Below, piece after piece: positions 61,942 through 64,000 of a stretch of 64,000 bases of DNA (position 1 is the stretch's first letter; each line of letters opens with the position of its first letter). The notes under the pieces were generated by a model, which saw only the letters and a program-made list of their open reading frames with translations, ran no database searches and was not told where the DNA came from. Origin of the DNA: Aphidius gifuensis (Eukaryota; Arthropoda; Insecta; Hymenoptera; Braconidae); the NCBI RefSeq assembly GCF_014905175.1, contig NC_057789.1:5146001-5210000 (forward strand). The letters are read 5' to 3'. The position numbers and the translations under genes are program-made.

Positions 61942-62890
61942 GATTTTTATTTTTTATTAAAAAAATATAATTTAAAATTACAATTATTTAAAAATTCTCA
62001 ATGACAGAGCAATTTAAGGCACACACAGCACTTTTACAGCCTACAATGATGATAAAAAATATTGTAATATATAAAAAATTCACTGCTAATATACTTATAT
62101 AAAAAAAAAAAAACAATTATAATAATAAATAAATAAATTGAGTAATAAAAAAAAAACAAATTAAAAATGACGACCTTGACAAGAGCTACCCTACTGTGAC
62201 GAAAGATGCCAGTACTTTCGCTCTAAGAAGCGCCATCTTTTTGTTGTTTTCGATTAAAAAATTGTGATTGGTTTATTTGAAAATAGAACGTAAAAAAAAA
62301 GGAAAAAAAATATATTAGGAAACCTGTCTGTTGCTGCCATTACAACAGACCGGCATTCGCCGAATGAACGTCAATGTGTATTAACGTTTAATCGGTTATT
62401 TTTTACTCCAAAAAAAAAATTATTTATAAAATTTATAAACAACGCATTTACCTGAATAAATTAAATCTAGTTAATCGAATTAATTAAAATTATTTATTAT
62501 AAAAAAAATTTGGATAAATGTCAAAATTATTTTAACAAATGTTTTATTGTCAAAAATTTAGTTATTTATTTTGTGTGTGTATTTTTGATTAATTGTTTTT
62601 AATTTTTAAATAAAAATGACAGTGACATATGTTTAAAGTGAATATGTTTTGTTTAAAATAATGGTGATTAAGTTAATGCCGATCGTGAGAAGATCGGCTG
62701 CAACAAGTGAATGGACAAAAATAAAATGGATAAAAAATTTACAGCACAAAGTTTTATGAGAATAAAAAAGTAATAATTAAAAAAAAAAATATATATAATT
62801 AAAATAAAAACAATAGGTTTGTTGTTATTGTTGTTGATATGGATAGGTGATATTTATGAGTGTGTAATGATAAATTGACAAGTAAGCAGT
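61942..62890. promoter_or_regulatory. Divergent promoter region (HSDL2 / SCAR)
   Basis: 949 bp between divergent start codons. A GC-richer core at 62165-62240 (TACTTTCGCTCTAAGAAGCG, then CCATCTTTTTG) and another at 62320-62390 (GACCGGCATTCGCCGAATGA) are likely promoter elements; the latter contains the small palindrome TTCGCCGAA. The region near 62680-62700 may be the SCAR leader. Confidence 0.45.
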
Positions 62891-63179
62891 ATGCCTTTTG
62901 TTGTGAGAAGAATTGAGCCAAAATATGTTGGTCGTGGACATGTACCTCAGGACAATGTCACATCGACGACAGTTGGTGCTGAATTATATGCAACATCAAA
63001 TGGTACACTTGCAAGTACATTAAAACAACTTGCATCATTATTAACTGTTGCTGAAGATATATTTGGTGAATTAACTGCTGAGCTAACAAATGTTGCTAAC
63101 AGAAGTGGTGATCTTAGACAAAGAATTGATCGTCTTGAAGATCATTTATCAACAATTGATCCAAAAAAAATACCAGTTC
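62891..63179 (+). CDS. SCAR: SCAR/WAVE, first coding exon (partial gene)
   Basis: The exon codes for 96 residues plus one base and ends at C/GTAAGT (63179/63180). SCAR/WAVE activates Arp2/3 as part of the WAVE regulatory complex. The sequence fits the WAVE homology domain: MPFVVRRIEPKYVGRG, LASTLKQLASLLTVAEDIFG, ELTAELTNVANRSGDLRQRI and DRLEDHLSTIDP. WAVE complex members normally go on with a Lys-rich VxxxDxxxKKAF block, which must be in the next exon, outside the window. An alternative without splicing would add only RKLSINN and a stop. Confidence 0.9.
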
Positions 63180-64000
63180 GTAAGTTATCCATAAACAATT
63201 AATTATACTTGTTTTCTTTATGCTCGAATTTACTTATCAACTTGTTTCAATGAAATACTCATTTACCACAAAATAATTCTGAAAATTATAAACGCACAGT
63301 ATGGTCTCTGTAGGCAAGCTTATAACCAGAAAATAAAGAAGTATTATCCTCGTATCTTCTACACGCCCCCCAAAAAAAAAAAATAAATAAAATAACTGAA
63401 AGAACACAACGAAACAAGTCCCATATAATAGTCAGCAATAAAGCCGGCGAAAAAAAAGAAAGAAAAGAAGAAAAAAAAAATTCAACAGTAAAGAATTTTT
63501 TTTTTTTCTTTGTCGATATATATTATTTGAGTATTTCCAGATATTACTTCCAGCAGGAGCAACAGCAGCATCAGCCTTGGCTGTTATTTCATTGGAATGT
63601 TATTTAACAAACTCCACATGTATAGCAATCAAGAGAGTGATAGTATAATATTTTGAATGTCTGTTATTATATTAACGCCTAAAGGATAATATTATTAAGG
63701 AAGTGCATATTGTATTTTGTACATTGAAGATTGTGGAAGTTTGTCTTGGGCTTTCAAGTGAAAGCAATATGCCGCAAGGCATTTCTTTCATCTTTACCTG
63801 GCCGCGTTTATGCTCTTTTTTTTTTTTTTTAACCAACTTGGGGCCTTATCCCTACTCTTTTTCATCTTGATCCATTGATTTCCCATAAACGATAGTGTAT
63901 ATAACGTTGGCAAGTCGTCTGTACATATACCAGCAAACACAATGATAAATGTGTACAAGACCCAAGTCGCAATCGTCTGTCTGCTTGGGCCGCCTGCTGT
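63180..64000 (+). other. SCAR: SCAR intron 1 (continues past window)
   Basis: No exon with an open frame and acceptor is found before the right edge. GC content rises towards 63700-64000 (CTTGGGCCGCCTGCTG at the end). It includes poly-A/T runs and a G/A-rich stretch at 63440-63480. Confidence 0.45.

Overview
The window looks like nuclear DNA of an insect. It is very AT-rich, genes are split by short (about 60-150 bp) GT-AG introns, and every recognisable protein is an animal protein. Egalitarian (egl) and a RabX4-like Rab point to insects. The extreme AT content and compact introns would suit a parasitoid wasp (Hymenoptera, perhaps Braconidae), but that is inference. I rebuilt the gene models by hand from splice signals, frame and family resemblance; every spliced total is a whole number of codons.

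Layout. 1-2.9 kb: AT-rich DNA with a small zinc-ribbon ORF continuing in frame past two stops, and a tandem repeat of a TTCTCCGAA-type element. 2.9-7.1 kb: XLF/NHEJ1 (+), convergent with an F-box/LRR gene (-), then a broken piece of the XLF 3' end. 8.4-9.5 kb: a RabX4-like GTPase (-). 11.7-12.7 kb: a multi-pass membrane protein of unknown function (-). 15.3-20.7 kb: three Sar1 genes in tandem (+); two are divergent and the third is canonical. 21.6-31.96 kb: a duplication-rich block holding a second, inverted F-box copy, two HIBCH genes (one lacking the active-site Asp), TMEM164 plus a duplicated TMEM164 last exon, and a small type I membrane protein plus a decayed copy of its signal-peptide exon. 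32.2-33.8 kb: decayed tandem units of an unknown small acidic ORF. 33.9-35.4 kb: Lifeguard/TMBIM (-). 36.3-48.5 kb: Vps13 (-), 3323 residues. 49.2-50.5 kb: a secreted alpha-carbonic anhydrase (-) with a GC-AG intron. 51.5-56.2 kb: STK11IP (+). 57.1-59.8 kb: egl (+). 60.5-61.9 kb: HSDL2 (-), divergent from SCAR/WAVE (+), whose first coding exon starts at 62.9 kb and runs off the window.

The right half (34-64 kb) is ordinary conserved single-copy housekeeping sequence: lipid transfer (Vps13), lysosome (STK11IP), mRNA transport (egl), peroxisome (HSDL2) and actin (SCAR). The left half (4-34 kb) is a local duplication hotspot. Its notable products are the two Sar1-like GTPases with changed nucleotide-binding and switch I loops and the HIBCH paralogue with Asp replaced by Asn. 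I found no CRISPR array, tRNA, rRNA or intact transposon.
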